DNA from: Methanolobus sp.
Lineage (GTDB): Archaea; Halobacteriota; Methanosarcinia; Methanosarcinales; Methanosarcinaceae
DNA length: 64,000 nt
Direction: 5' to 3'
Assembly: GCA_021767785.1 (NCBI GenBank)
Contig: JAASSR010000002.1
Coordinates: forward strand, 1 to 64,000
Positions 1 to 7,491 of this stretch are shown in pieces. Made by a program: the position numbers and the translations under genes. The notes beneath the pieces are model-generated. The model saw nothing but the letters and a program-made list of their open reading frames with translations. It ran no database searches and had not been told where the DNA came from. How positions within the stretch are numbered: position 1 is the first letter of the stretch; every line of letters begins with the position of its first letter.

Positions 1-140
1 ATTGAATTAATTATGCCCTTGATTATATCAGGATAAGTAGTAAGCGATTTATTTGAATCTATTATTGATCCGTCCTCAAGATTCATTATCACAGAATCCG
101 TATATGTACCGCCAGTATCTATGCCAAGTCCAAGATTCAT
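1..140 (-). CDS. Hydantoinase/oxoprolinase family protein, N-terminal fragment (cut by window edge)
   Basis: Only the first 46 codons lie in the window; the gene runs off the left edge. The start is the ATG at 140, followed by MNLGLGIDTGGTYTDSV. The DTGGTxTD signature is the phosphate-1 loop of the ASKHA fold as found in hydantoinase/oxoprolinase family proteins. It lies 124 nt downstream of the fused corrinoid methyltransferase on the same strand, so it may be co-transcribed. Homologues often sit near corrinoid methyltransferase genes in methanogens, but their reaction is not established and I assign none. Confidence 0.75.
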   Translation of the reverse strand, partial: MNLGLGIDTGGTYTDSVIMNLEDGSIIDSNKSLTTYPDIIKGIINS

Positions 141-165
141 TATTATCACCTGTTTGTGTAGAGGT

Positions 166-183
166 AGGGTGGTTTCCCACCCT
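166..183 (-). other. Short hairpin between the methyltransferase and hydantoinase-like genes
   Basis: A perfect 7-bp stem (AGGGTGG / CCACCCT, 4-nt loop) lies in the 124-nt gap between the fused methyltransferase stop and the next start. No U-tract follows on the minus strand, so it looks more like a processing or stability element than a terminator. Inference only. Confidence 0.4.
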
Positions 184-264
184 GTTGGATGTAGACCTCA
201 TAAAGTGATCTTCAAATCACATATGAGTGAAAAAGGAAAAGCAGGGGGAAGTGATAGTTCCTGC

Positions 265-2172
265 TTATCCGAAAATCTGTTTTTGAAGGTCCGGTCCCAG
301 TTCCTTTACTGTGTCCACCATTGCTTTTACTGTTGTAAGAGGTCCTCCTGGAGGTATCTCACAACCAGAGGACATGACATATTTGGATTGCATGCCGTTA
401 TCCTTGAGTGCAGGAAGCACACCTTCAAGCAGATTCTTAGTGTCATCCTTTATCTTCTGAACACCTGCAGGGGTATTATCCATGAACTCTACAGGATTTA
501 CCTCTCCCATCATACAACACATATCACCATACTTTGGAATAAGGTCTGCATAGTTCTGTGATCCCTTGCTCCTTAGTTTTGGATAGTATGCGTAGCTGTA
601 CAGCTGTGTTCCAAACTTCTTGATCTGTGTGTCAAAGTGCACGGCATCGGCACAGTTGTGTATTATGTAGGGCTGATCGTATTCCTTGAATATTGGCAAA
701 TGCTGGTCATATACGAATTTACCATCGAATTTCCAGTAGTCTTCCTCGCTCATGATGACATTGTTGGACCAGAGATTATCGATACATAGTGCATTACAGG
801 CATCTTCTTCGAAGAAGAGTTCTGATACCTGACAGATATAATCTGTACATTTCTGGACTGCTTCAAGCACCACATCAGGATGTGTCTTCATGTCCATCAG
901 GACACGGTCTGCACCCATGAGCTGAGTAAGTGTGAGAAGAGGACCTTCATGGAATCCGACAAATGGAGTATTAAGCTCCTTGTTGAGTTTCTCAGTGGCC
1001 GCCTTGGAAGCCATTATTAGCTCATAAGCACGGGTACCTTCCTTGACCTCAGGCACTTCTATCTCTTCATATGCTTCAAGGTGTCCTTCGGATGAAGGTG
1101 TGTCGTCTTCAGGGTATTTGATCTTACATCCAAAATCAGCTGATGTTGCAGAAAGATCTATGAGTCCTACAAACATGTCTGTATCCAGATATTTGGATCC
1201 AAGATAAGCACTTTCAACAAACGCATTGATGTCAGTGGCATACTTTTTGTAGTTGACATCGGCGAATTTCCTCAATACTCCACAAGCTAAAGGATATACT
1301 GGTAATCTGTCGACTTTTTTATCAGCCATTGATGCAAGCGTCCTGTCCATATGGGTCATTTCCTCTTTAGTCTTGACACCCACGTTTTCGAAATCTGCAA
1401 TTATCTGCTTTGCAGTTTCCAGACCTATGTCTTTCTTTCCTTTGACTTTCTTCTTGGCCAGGACCTCTCTGTATTTTACCTTACCAAGTGATATTTTCTC
1501 CTCACTCCATCTCTGTTCAACCGGATCAAGTTTGGATACCGCATCCTTTGCCCATTCAGTAGCTTTCATGGAATCAGGGTGTGTAGAGTCTGCACCGATC
1601 TGTTCTGCAAATTCAGGGGAAACAGGTGCTCCTCCTATCATGACTATGAGGGAATCTCTGATACCTTCCTCCTGCATCATTTCTATTACTTTCTCCATAT
1701 TGACCATGGTAGTGGTCATCAAAGCACTCATGGAAACAAGGTCTGCTTTGTTCTCCTTTGCTGTCTCAGCAAATTTCTCTACTGGAACATCGTGTCCAAG
1801 ATCGATCATATCAAAGCCGGATGCCGAGAGCATTGTTTTGACAAGGTTCTTTCCGATGTCATGTACGTCTCCCTCGATAGTTCCTATTACGCCTACAGAA
1901 CGTTTTCCTGTACCTTCGTCCATTTTCATATGCGGAGAAAGTATGTCCATACCTGCATACATTGCACTTGATGCTATGAGCAGGTGTGGCACAAAGGCTT
2001 CACCTTTTTCATAATTATCACTTACAATTATCATTCCTTTTGCAAGTCCGTCCACAATTGCCTCATAAGGATCAACACCTTCTTCAAGAGCTTTTTGTGC
2101 AACTTCTTCCGCCAGGTCGTCGTCACCTTCGACTACAGCTTCCGCTAGTTGATTCAAGATTGCTGTTTTCAT
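265..2172 (-). CDS. Fused corrinoid protein/corrinoid:CoM methyltransferase (MtsD/MtsF/MtsH type)
   Basis: The 635-residue protein joins a corrinoid-binding module and a methyltransferase module. Residues 1-85 are the helical cap, and residues 90-215 are the B12-binding Rossmann domain with the GDVHDIGKN loop; His104 is the expected lower axial cobalt ligand, and GGAP follows near 180. Residues 245-633 match the uroporphyrinogen-decarboxylase fold of MtaA/MtbA/MtsA, with a zinc-ligand set His505-x-Cys507 and Cys604. In Methanosarcina acetivorans this fused architecture is that of the methylthiol/dimethylsulfide:CoM methyltransferases (mtsD, mtsF, mtsH), controlled by Msr regulators. Here an Msr gene and an MsmS-like kinase lie directly upstream, which supports that assignment. 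The actual methyl donor is inferred. The ATG at 2172 is preceded on the minus strand by a GGAGGT-type site. Confidence 0.8.
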   Translation of the reverse strand: MKTAILNQLAEAVVEGDDDLAEEVAQKALEEGVDPYEAIVDGLAKGMIIVSDNYEKGEAFVPHLLIASSAMYAGMDILSPHMKMDEGTGKRSVGVIGTIEGDVHDIGKNLVKTMLSASGFDMIDLGHDVPVEKFAETAKENKADLVSMSALMTTTMVNMEKVIEMMQEEGIRDSLIVMIGGAPVSPEFAEQIGADSTHPDSMKATEWAKDAVSKLDPVEQRWSEEKISLGKVKYREVLAKKKVKGKKDIGLETAKQIIADFENVGVKTKEEMTHMDRTLASMADKKVDRLPVYPLACGVLRKFADVNYKKYATDINAFVESAYLGSKYLDTDMFVGLIDLSATSADFGCKIKYPEDDTPSSEGHLEAYEEIEVPEVKEGTRAYELIMASKAATEKLNKELNTPFVGFHEGPLLTLTQLMGADRVLMDMKTHPDVVLEAVQKCTDYICQVSELFFEEDACNALCIDNLWSNNVIMSEEDYWKFDGKFVYDQHLPIFKEYDQPYIIHNCADAVHFDTQIKKFGTQLYSYAYYPKLRSKGSQNYADLIPKYGDMCCMMGEVNPVEFMDNTPAGVQKIKDDTKNLLEGVLPALKDNGMQSKYVMSSGCEIPPGGPLTTVKAMVDTVKELGPDLQKQIFG

Positions 2173-2200
2173 AGTTTACCTCCAAAGTGTGTTTTTGTTC

Positions 2201-2229
2201 TAACAGTGAACTACCGATTCTCACTGTTA
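2201..2229 (-). promoter_or_regulatory. 9-bp stem-loop in the 5' leader of the fused methyltransferase gene
   Basis: TAACAGTGA (2201-2209) and TCACTGTTA (2221-2229) form a perfect 9-bp inverted repeat with an 11-nt loop. If the TATA box at 2255-2261 is used, transcription would begin close to 2230, so the hairpin would be at the very 5' end of the mRNA, about 30 nt before the ribosome site. It could stabilise the message or act as a DNA operator. Confidence 0.5.
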
Positions 2230-2254
2230 ACAATCAGCAGTATCTTTGTCTCGG

Positions 2255-2261
2255 TATATAT
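2255..2261 (-). promoter_or_regulatory. Candidate TATA box for the fused methyltransferase gene
   Basis: On the minus strand this reads as TATATA within ATGATATATACCG, about 83 nt before the start codon. An archaeal start site is expected 24-30 nt downstream, near 2230. It lies just inside a block of three palindromes. The position is inferred from sequence only. Confidence 0.5.
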
Positions 2262-2262
2262 C

Positions 2263-2367
2263 ATAACCGCCGGTTATTTATTAACGCTGTTAATATTATG
2301 AATCTACACTATTTGCAGGCAGGATGATAATTCTATGAATGGATATTCTTGAGTTAACGGCGTTAAC
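2263..2367 (-). promoter_or_regulatory. Three palindromic candidate operators upstream of the methyltransferase promoter
   Basis: Three near-perfect dyads lie on the upstream side of the TATA box. ATAACCG-C-CGGTTAT occupies 2263-2277 (7-1-7). TATTAAC-GCT-GTTAATA occupies 2279-2295 (7-3-7). GTTAAC-GGC-GTTAAC occupies 2353-2367 (6-3-6). The last two share RTTAAC-N3-GTTAAY and their centres are 73 bp apart, close to seven helical turns. A GTTAAC hexamer recurs at 2226-2231. The placement suggests activator sites, plausibly for the adjacent winged-helix Msr protein, since Msr proteins of M. acetivorans mainly activate methyltransferase genes. The binding partner is inferred. Confidence 0.55.
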
Positions 2368-2485
2368 AGAATAAAAGAAGTCCTTTAAAATTAATATCAT
2401 TAATCAAATTAATGCCTTTAATCTGATGAAGGCTAAAATAAATGTATCTAAATAAGACCCTTTAGGTAAAATCAGGTGAAATTAT

Positions 2486-2523
2486 ATCTGGCTTAAGGAA
2501 AACTCCGATGAAGATTGCCAGAT
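2486..2523 (-). terminator. Weak stem-loop after the Msr gene
   Basis: A 7-bp inverted repeat (ATCTGGC at 2486-2492, GCCAGAT at 2517-2523, 24-nt loop) begins one base after the Msr stop codon. A moderately T-rich stretch follows on the minus strand. It may end or slow transcription of the kinase-regulator operon before the methyltransferase promoter; the long loop makes this uncertain. Confidence 0.3.
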
Positions 2524-2524
2524 T

Positions 2525-3310
2525 TCAGATATCGTTTACTTCATGTGCAGTTCTTCTGAAAAAATGGTACATATTCTCTCCCCAAACCAATGCTTCCTTT
2601 TCAAAACTCATCATAGCATGGTTGTGGAACATACCTGTCTTATAGAACAGGGTCAGGGAAAGGAATCTGTCTGTCACTACACTGGACGCAAAACCTATAT
2701 CCTCTTTGCATACAAAAAGTTCAGTGTTTTTCATTTCCAGGTAATCCTGCAATTGTTCTAAATATTCCGTTTCAAATCTTTCAAAGACAGGCTCTGTAAT
2801 TATTAGTGAGATCCTGACTCCTTTTCTGGCAAGTTCAATGTACTTATACGGATATGAAGGACTGAATGAAGATGAAATTTCCATTATATATTTAGACTGT
2901 ACAAGATTGTCAGTGAACTTTTTAGGTAATTCATACATGCGATTAAGTTCCGGCTCAACAAGTTCGCAGGATCCCAGTTCTTCTATTCTTGCAAGAAGAT
3001 GTGCCGGAATTCCTTTCACTCTATGATTTTCCCAATATTGTTTGTTATCTTCAAAGACCATTAAGGTGTTCAAAAGAGGAATCATTTTCTTTACGATTAC
3101 CTCTCCAAAACTTGAAAGCCTGTAATAGTCATCCTCGTAAAGTATTATGCCCTGATCGATTAGAATCTTGATCTGTGTCATCATGGCACTGGAAGTTACA
3201 TTGAGTGTGTTTTTTATCTCATCGATATTCATAGGTCTTTCTATCAGCAGCAGGAGAAGATCTTTTCTTTTGTCGGATAGAAAAAGAGTACCTAACAGAG
3301 CCAATTTCAT
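2525..3310 (-). CDS. Msr-family winged-helix transcriptional regulator
   Basis: The 261-residue protein has an N-terminal winged helix (about residues 10-75, beginning LFLSDKRKDLLLLL) and a C-terminal effector region of the type annotated as DUF1724, the architecture of the methyltransferase-specific regulators MsrA-G of Methanosarcina. These proteins activate or repress particular methanol or methyl-sulfide methyltransferase operons. The start ATG overlaps the stop of the upstream sensor kinase by 4 nt (3307-3310), so the two are translationally coupled and probably act together. The fused methyltransferase 352 nt downstream is the likely target. A second protein of the same family and the same length is encoded at 10491-11276. 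Confidence 0.85.
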   Translation of the reverse strand: MKLALLGTLFLSDKRKDLLLLLIERPMNIDEIKNTLNVTSSAMMTQIKILIDQGIILYEDDYYRLSSFGEVIVKKMIPLLNTLMVFEDNKQYWENHRVKGIPAHLLARIEELGSCELVEPELNRMYELPKKFTDNLVQSKYIMEISSSFSPSYPYKYIELARKGVRISLIITEPVFERFETEYLEQLQDYLEMKNTELFVCKEDIGFASSVVTDRFLSLTLFYKTGMFHNHAMMSFEKEALVWGENMYHFFRRTAHEVNDI

Positions 3311-5859
3311 TTTATCATCTCGCTTCTTGACAGATTGCTGGAATAATCTCCCTCAATAATAATTGGAAGCCTTATATGGAATGTAGTTCCTTTATCCTTT
3401 TCAGTTTCTATCCATATCTCGCCTTTATGAGCAAGGATTATGTCCCTACAGATGTACAGACCTGATTCAAGTCCCTGATACATTCGGCTCATTGAGTCGT
3501 CTAGCTGATAAAATTTCTGGAAAATGTGAGGAATAAGATCTTTCTGTATACCTGGTCCCGTATCAGTTATCCTTATGTGAAGATGCTCGTTCTCTTCACT
3601 TACATCTATGTTTATCTTTCCACCTTCGGGAGTGAATTTGATTGCATTATCTATAAGAATTATAAATGTTTCTGTTAGTTTGTCCTTGTCAGATCTTATT
3701 GCTGGCAAGCTGTCAGGTATATCTGCATCTAAAGTGATTGCTTTCTCATCAATTAGCAATATAAGATTCATCAATGCTTCTGATATAATTTTATTCACAT
3801 ACGTTTGGGAAAAGTTATATTCTATCTTTCCTGCCTGTTCTTGGCTCATATATAGCAGCGAATTGACCATTCTTTTTAATCTTTCTGAGTTGAGCAATAC
3901 AGAATTGATAGCCTTTGACTGTTGATCATCAATGGCCCTGACCATCTCATCATCAAGGAAATTGCACCCTGAATGCTCAGATCCATATATAAGTTCCAGT
4001 CTTTCTGTGATGAATTCAGTTTTCATCTTGTTGATGGACCTGAGTTCCTCATTTGCCATCTTTAGTTCATCGGAATATTGCTTCAAGGCATCTTCTATTT
4101 GTTTTCTCTGAATAAGACTCCACATACCCTGCATTAATAAAGTAAGCTGGCGTACGTCTGATTCATTGTATTCTTCTACTTTATTGCCAACACCGGCAAC
4201 TGCGACTATATGATCACCATCAAAGATCGGGATATTCATATGTCTTGTAAGTTTCACGTGATCCTCAGGGTATCCCTTTTTCATAGTACTTGGAAGAGAG
4301 TATTCATTTGTTATTATGGGTCTTCGCTGCCTTACTGCTTCGCCCCACAAACCGGTAGTTTTGATAGGATATACGAAGCGTTTGTTTTTGATACCACATT
4401 CTTTCATAGCATTTTCCGACCAGGAATGCATGATAAGCGCAGTTTCATCAGCATTCATGAATGCAAGATATCCAAGTTTACTTTCAGTAAGCCTCACAGC
4501 TTCCTCCCTTGCAAAGTCTGTAATCTCGCTAAGTGATGCGCCGGTCATATTGTTAAGTTTGACAAGAGTTTCGAGTCTTTCCTCTTCAAGATGGCGCTTT
4601 CTTTCGGCTCTTTTGCGCTCACTGATGTCTCTGGCAACAGAAAGGATTGTTTTTTTCCCGTCATATATTATGAACCTTGCACTGACTTCCAGTGGTATCT
4701 TTTTCCCGTTCTTATGTATAACTTCAGTCTCATATATCGCCCTTTCATCAGTTTCTATTTTTCTCATGAGTTTTGACACGCGGCGTAGATCTTTTGATGA
4801 AACTATGTCTGAAGGATATGAATTTAACATTTCATCCTTGCTGTAACCAAGTGTATCTACTACAGACTGATTCACAGCGACTGTTTTTCCGCTGAGTTCA
4901 CTGATATATATCTGATCGTTTACATTGTTGAGAATAATCTTGAGCTTTTGTTCAGATTCAAGAGCATTATCCAATATTTTTTTATTGTTTATTGCAATAG
5001 CTGCAAGATTAGCGTTTGCTTTAAGGATATCGATCTCTTTCTCTGAAGGTGTATGTGGCTCGCGGAAATACATTCCGAATGTTCCAAAGACCTCATTATT
5101 CGAACTTATAAGTGGTTCACAACAACTGGCCCTTAAGCCTGCCCGGGCTGCAATTTCCTTAAGGTCTTTCCAGTAAGGATGCACCATAATATCCTCTACA
5201 ATAACTCTTTTTCCTGTGTAAACAGCTGTTGAACAGGATCCAATGCCTTCGCCTATGGGTAGCCCTTCAATAGCTTTTTTGTAGAAATCCGGAAGCTGAG
5301 GAGAAATGGCATGGACCAGATGTTTCTTTTCCTCATCCAGTAGCATGATAAAACTGATCGCTCCCGGTATAATTTTTTTAGTAGATTTCACCAGACGCGT
5401 AAGAACCTCATTCAGAGTTTCACCCGAAGCCAGAGCTTCAAGAACCTGATTGCGGCAATCAATTATTGTTTCAGAGAGCTTTCGCTGACTTATATCCAGA
5501 ATGATGCCTTCATAATACTGTATATTACTATCTTCGTCTCTTCGGATGATGGTCCTGTCGTCAACGCATCTTATTTCACCTGATGCGGTAAATATCCTGT
5601 ACTCCTGAATGAAATTATCAACATGCTTTTCAGAGTACTCTGTAACCTCTCTGTTTACACGCTCAATGTCATCAGGATGGATTATATCTTCATACTTTAA
5701 TTTGCCAGAAAGAAAATCTTCAGCTGAGTATCCAAATTGTCTGACATTCTCAGAGACAAATTCTACCGGCCAGCCTTTTTCTGGTTTCCATATGATAATT
5801 GTTACCTGGCTGTCATTGATTACTTTTGCAAGCTCTGAATTTACATCGAGTTGTATCAT
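3307..5859 (-). CDS. MsmS/RdmS-like PAS-GAF sensor kinase, putative haem sensor
   Basis: The 850-residue soluble protein contains PAS (about 10-125), GAF (140-290), PAS (300-415), GAF (420-580), a dimerisation helix pair (590-680) and a HATPase domain (690-830). The N-box Asn738 and G-box Asp-Thr-Gly-Pro-Gly at 766-770 are present. There are no membrane segments. The second GAF domain has Cys488 in WSENAMKEC and His540 in KLTRHMN, in the style of the GAF domain that binds haem in M. acetivorans MsmS. The usual H-box is absent: counting from EF at 615-616, the position of the phosphoacceptor His is Glu622. Partner of the adjacent Msr gene by gene overlap. It probably senses redox state or a ligand and controls methyl-sulfide methyltransferase expression. 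Confidence 0.82.
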   Translation of the reverse strand: MIQLDVNSELAKVINDSQVTIIIWKPEKGWPVEFVSENVRQFGYSAEDFLSGKLKYEDIIHPDDIERVNREVTEYSEKHVDNFIQEYRIFTASGEIRCVDDRTIIRRDEDSNIQYYEGIILDISQRKLSETIIDCRNQVLEALASGETLNEVLTRLVKSTKKIIPGAISFIMLLDEEKKHLVHAISPQLPDFYKKAIEGLPIGEGIGSCSTAVYTGKRVIVEDIMVHPYWKDLKEIAARAGLRASCCEPLISSNNEVFGTFGMYFREPHTPSEKEIDILKANANLAAIAINNKKILDNALESEQKLKIILNNVNDQIYISELSGKTVAVNQSVVDTLGYSKDEMLNSYPSDIVSSKDLRRVSKLMRKIETDERAIYETEVIHKNGKKIPLEVSARFIIYDGKKTILSVARDISERKRAERKRHLEEERLETLVKLNNMTGASLSEITDFAREEAVRLTESKLGYLAFMNADETALIMHSWSENAMKECGIKNKRFVYPIKTTGLWGEAVRQRRPIITNEYSLPSTMKKGYPEDHVKLTRHMNIPIFDGDHIVAVAGVGNKVEEYNESDVRQLTLLMQGMWSLIQRKQIEDALKQYSDELKMANEELRSINKMKTEFITERLELIYGSEHSGCNFLDDEMVRAIDDQQSKAINSVLLNSERLKRMVNSLLYMSQEQAGKIEYNFSQTYVNKIISEALMNLILLIDEKAITLDADIPDSLPAIRSDKDKLTETFIILIDNAIKFTPEGGKINIDVSEENEHLHIRITDTGPGIQKDLIPHIFQKFYQLDDSMSRMYQGLESGLYICRDIILAHKGEIWIETEKDKGTTFHIRLPIIIEGDYSSNLSRSEMIK

Positions 5860-5910
5860 TTGTTATCATCACATAATTGTATCAACTAAATGTTCAGGAA
5901 TACATTTAAG

Positions 5911-5918
5911 AGATATAT
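5911..5918 (-). promoter_or_regulatory. Candidate promoter of the kinase-regulator operon
   Basis: On the minus strand GATATATC lies about 55 nt before the kinase start in an A/T-rich stretch (5911-5942). An alternative TATA-like run, TATATTAAATATT, lies just upstream. The remainder of the gap between the kinase and the tRNA gene (to 6128) shows no ORF or conserved RNA that I can recognise. Confidence 0.35.
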
Positions 5919-6128
5919 CAATTACTTAATATTTAATATATTAGATGGTCAAGGGTACTTATACTCAAATCTGAATTATATCAGGTCTGCCTTATTCATA
6001 AATTCTGACAGCTATGATATAGGTGAAATAGTAAATTGGATTTGATCATTTGGAAGTGCCAAAGGCGTTCCAGAAATAGTGGCTCAAAATAATAACATCA
6101 AAATACCTATTTTTTTGTAACTCTTTAG

Positions 6129-6200
6129 TGGACCCGGCGGGATTTGAACCCGCGGCCTTTACGTTGCGAACGTAACGATCTTCCCCTGATCTACGGGCCC
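6129..6200 (-). tRNA. tRNA-Ala (anticodon CGC)
   Basis: The minus strand folds as a 72-nt cloverleaf. The 7-bp acceptor stem GGGCCCG/CGGGTCC contains a G3-U70 pair, the alanine identity element. The anticodon stem TTACG/CGTAA carries the loop TTCGCAA, giving anticodon CGC. The T arm is GCGGG-TTCAAAT-CCCGC and the discriminator is A. CCA is not encoded. No intron is seen. Confidence 0.96.
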
Positions 6201-6263
6201 TAAAAAAACAATACAAGTAAAAGATCAAATTAAAAATAAACTAAAAAAGAAAAAGTTAAGTGT

Positions 6264-6533
6264 TCAGACAGGTCTTCCGACTTCTGTTACTGTAACACTT
6301 TCGACACCTTTGACTGCTGCAAAGGCTTCTTCTACCTTTTCCGTGCCGCCTTCTATATCGCCAACGATGACAACCATGACTATTGCTTTAAGTCCGAAAG
6401 CGATAGGTTCTTCCTCATGGGTGCCGTACTCGGCTCCTGCTGGTAAGGCAGCTACGAGTTTATCCTTAAGTTCCTTAAGATCTGTCTCGACACCTTCAGG
6501 CATTATCTTAATAGTTGCTGCTACTTCTCCCAT
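6264..6533 (-). CDS. ef1b: Translation elongation factor 1-beta
   Basis: The 89-residue protein starting MGEVAATIKIMPEG is the archaeal EF-1B, the nucleotide exchange factor that recharges EF-1A with GTP. It is the compact alpha-beta domain without the N-terminal extension found in eukaryotes. The start at 6533 gives the family length. A longer in-frame reading to 6668 exists but would overlap the upstream zinc-ribbon gene and is rejected. It lies 10 nt downstream of that zinc-ribbon gene, a pairing common in archaea. Confidence 0.93.
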   Translation of the reverse strand: MGEVAATIKIMPEGVETDLKELKDKLVAALPAGAEYGTHEEEPIAFGLKAIVMVVIVGDIEGGTEKVEEAFAAVKGVESVTVTEVGRPV

Positions 6534-6543
6534 TATATTCACC

Positions 6544-6711
6544 TCATGCTCCTTCGAAGCCACATTCAGGGCATGTATATGGATTACTCTGCTGTCTGCA
6601 GCTTGCACATCTTCCAAGTTCGTTGCCGCAAACCGGACATGGGAAACGTACATAGCCGGTTTCCACAAGACTCTTGTTGCATGTGGTACAATTCTCGACT
6701 TTATTTGCCAT
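6544..6711 (-). CDS. Small zinc-ribbon protein, EF-1B neighbour (HVO_2753-like)
   Basis: A 55-residue protein beginning [11 protein letters not shown] has four zinc-binding knuckles in pairs: CTTC, CPVC, CASC and CPEC. It would bind two zinc ions. Small proteins with this arrangement are encoded immediately upstream of the EF-1B gene in many archaea (HVO_2753-type in haloarchaea). The molecular role is not settled; a link with translation is inferred from the conserved neighbour. The stop is 10 nt before the EF-1B start, so they form an operon. Confidence 0.9.
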   Translation of the reverse strand: MANKVENCTTCNKSLVETGYVRFPCPVCGNELGRCASCRQQSNPYTCPECGFEGA

Positions 6712-6801
6712 TTAGAATCTCCTTATTATGAATAATATAGATAAATATGAATACTGAAAAATCAGCATGTCGGTGATTTCAGTACATACGCAGTATATAA
6801 T

Positions 6802-7431
6802 TTAAATATTCCCCTTGATATGAGTGCCGACTACATTTTTTCCGGTAACGGCATCAATGACCCTTTCCGGATGCAAGCCATTGACCACGACACAATCCAT
6901 AAAGTTCTTCATCAAAAATTCCGGCAAAGAATTGTCTACGCAGGTAACCTCCATCCTTGAGAGTTCTTTCGCAGTAATCCATTTTAGAATAATGTCATCT
7001 GCCATCACGCCATCAACATCCGTAACTTTTACAAACCTCGATCTTGTCTTTCTGGCTATCCAGGCACCAATGGTGTCTGATGTTACATCCCAGGAATGTG
7101 GAAGTCTGTCACTCTCTTTCAAGAATCTGTAGGGCAGAAGTAAAGAGACACCCGATGGTATTTCATTGATATTCTCAATTACGTTCACATCTGTTTTATC
7201 TATAAGATAGTAAGCGTACTGTTCCATTGAAAGAATTGCCATCCAGTGGGCGGCATCATCACTGATAGAGCACTTTTCACTTATGGATCGGATCGAATCT
7301 GCAAATACGCCTCCTCCAGGCACTATAAGTATCGAATATCCGTTGTTATCCTTGAAATGTTCTTTCATGGACTTTATAATGGAAGCCGAATTTTTCATAA
7401 GACTCCCGCCGAGCTTTACTACTGTTTTCAT
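6802..7431 (-). CDS. mfnE: [5-(aminomethyl)furan-3-yl]methyl phosphate kinase, methanofuran biosynthesis
   Basis: A 209-residue amino-acid-kinase fold protein (MKTVVKLGGSLM, then VPGGGVFAD near residue 40 and KVTDVDGVMADD near 132). MfnE phosphorylates 5-(aminomethyl)-3-furanmethanol phosphate to the diphosphate used as the furan donor in methanofuran synthesis. The assignment rests on the family signature and on the neighbouring mfnF and mfnD genes on the same strand. I start at the ATG at 7431, preceded by AGGTTGGG, rather than at the upstream in-frame GTG/ATG codons. It is the last gene of the mfnDFE operon. Confidence 0.85.
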   Translation of the reverse strand: MKTVVKLGGSLMKNSASIIKSMKEHFKDNNGYSILIVPGGGVFADSIRSISEKCSISDDAAHWMAILSMEQYAYYLIDKTDVNVIENINEIPSGVSLLLPYRFLKESDRLPHSWDVTSDTIGAWIARKTRSRFVKVTDVDGVMADDIILKWITAKELSRMEVTCVDNSLPEFLMKNFMDCVVVNGLHPERVIDAVTGKNVVGTHIKGNI

Positions 7432-7491
7432 CCCAACCTTGACCTGTCCGGAACTCACGGACCCTTAATTACATATTTCTTTCTATGTGAC

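Noticed and set aside
1253-2014. A 253-codon open frame on the plus strand inside the fused methyltransferase gene
   Set aside because: It is the antisense of the well-conserved corrinoid domain, has Ser/Leu-rich composition typical of shadow frames, and no family match.
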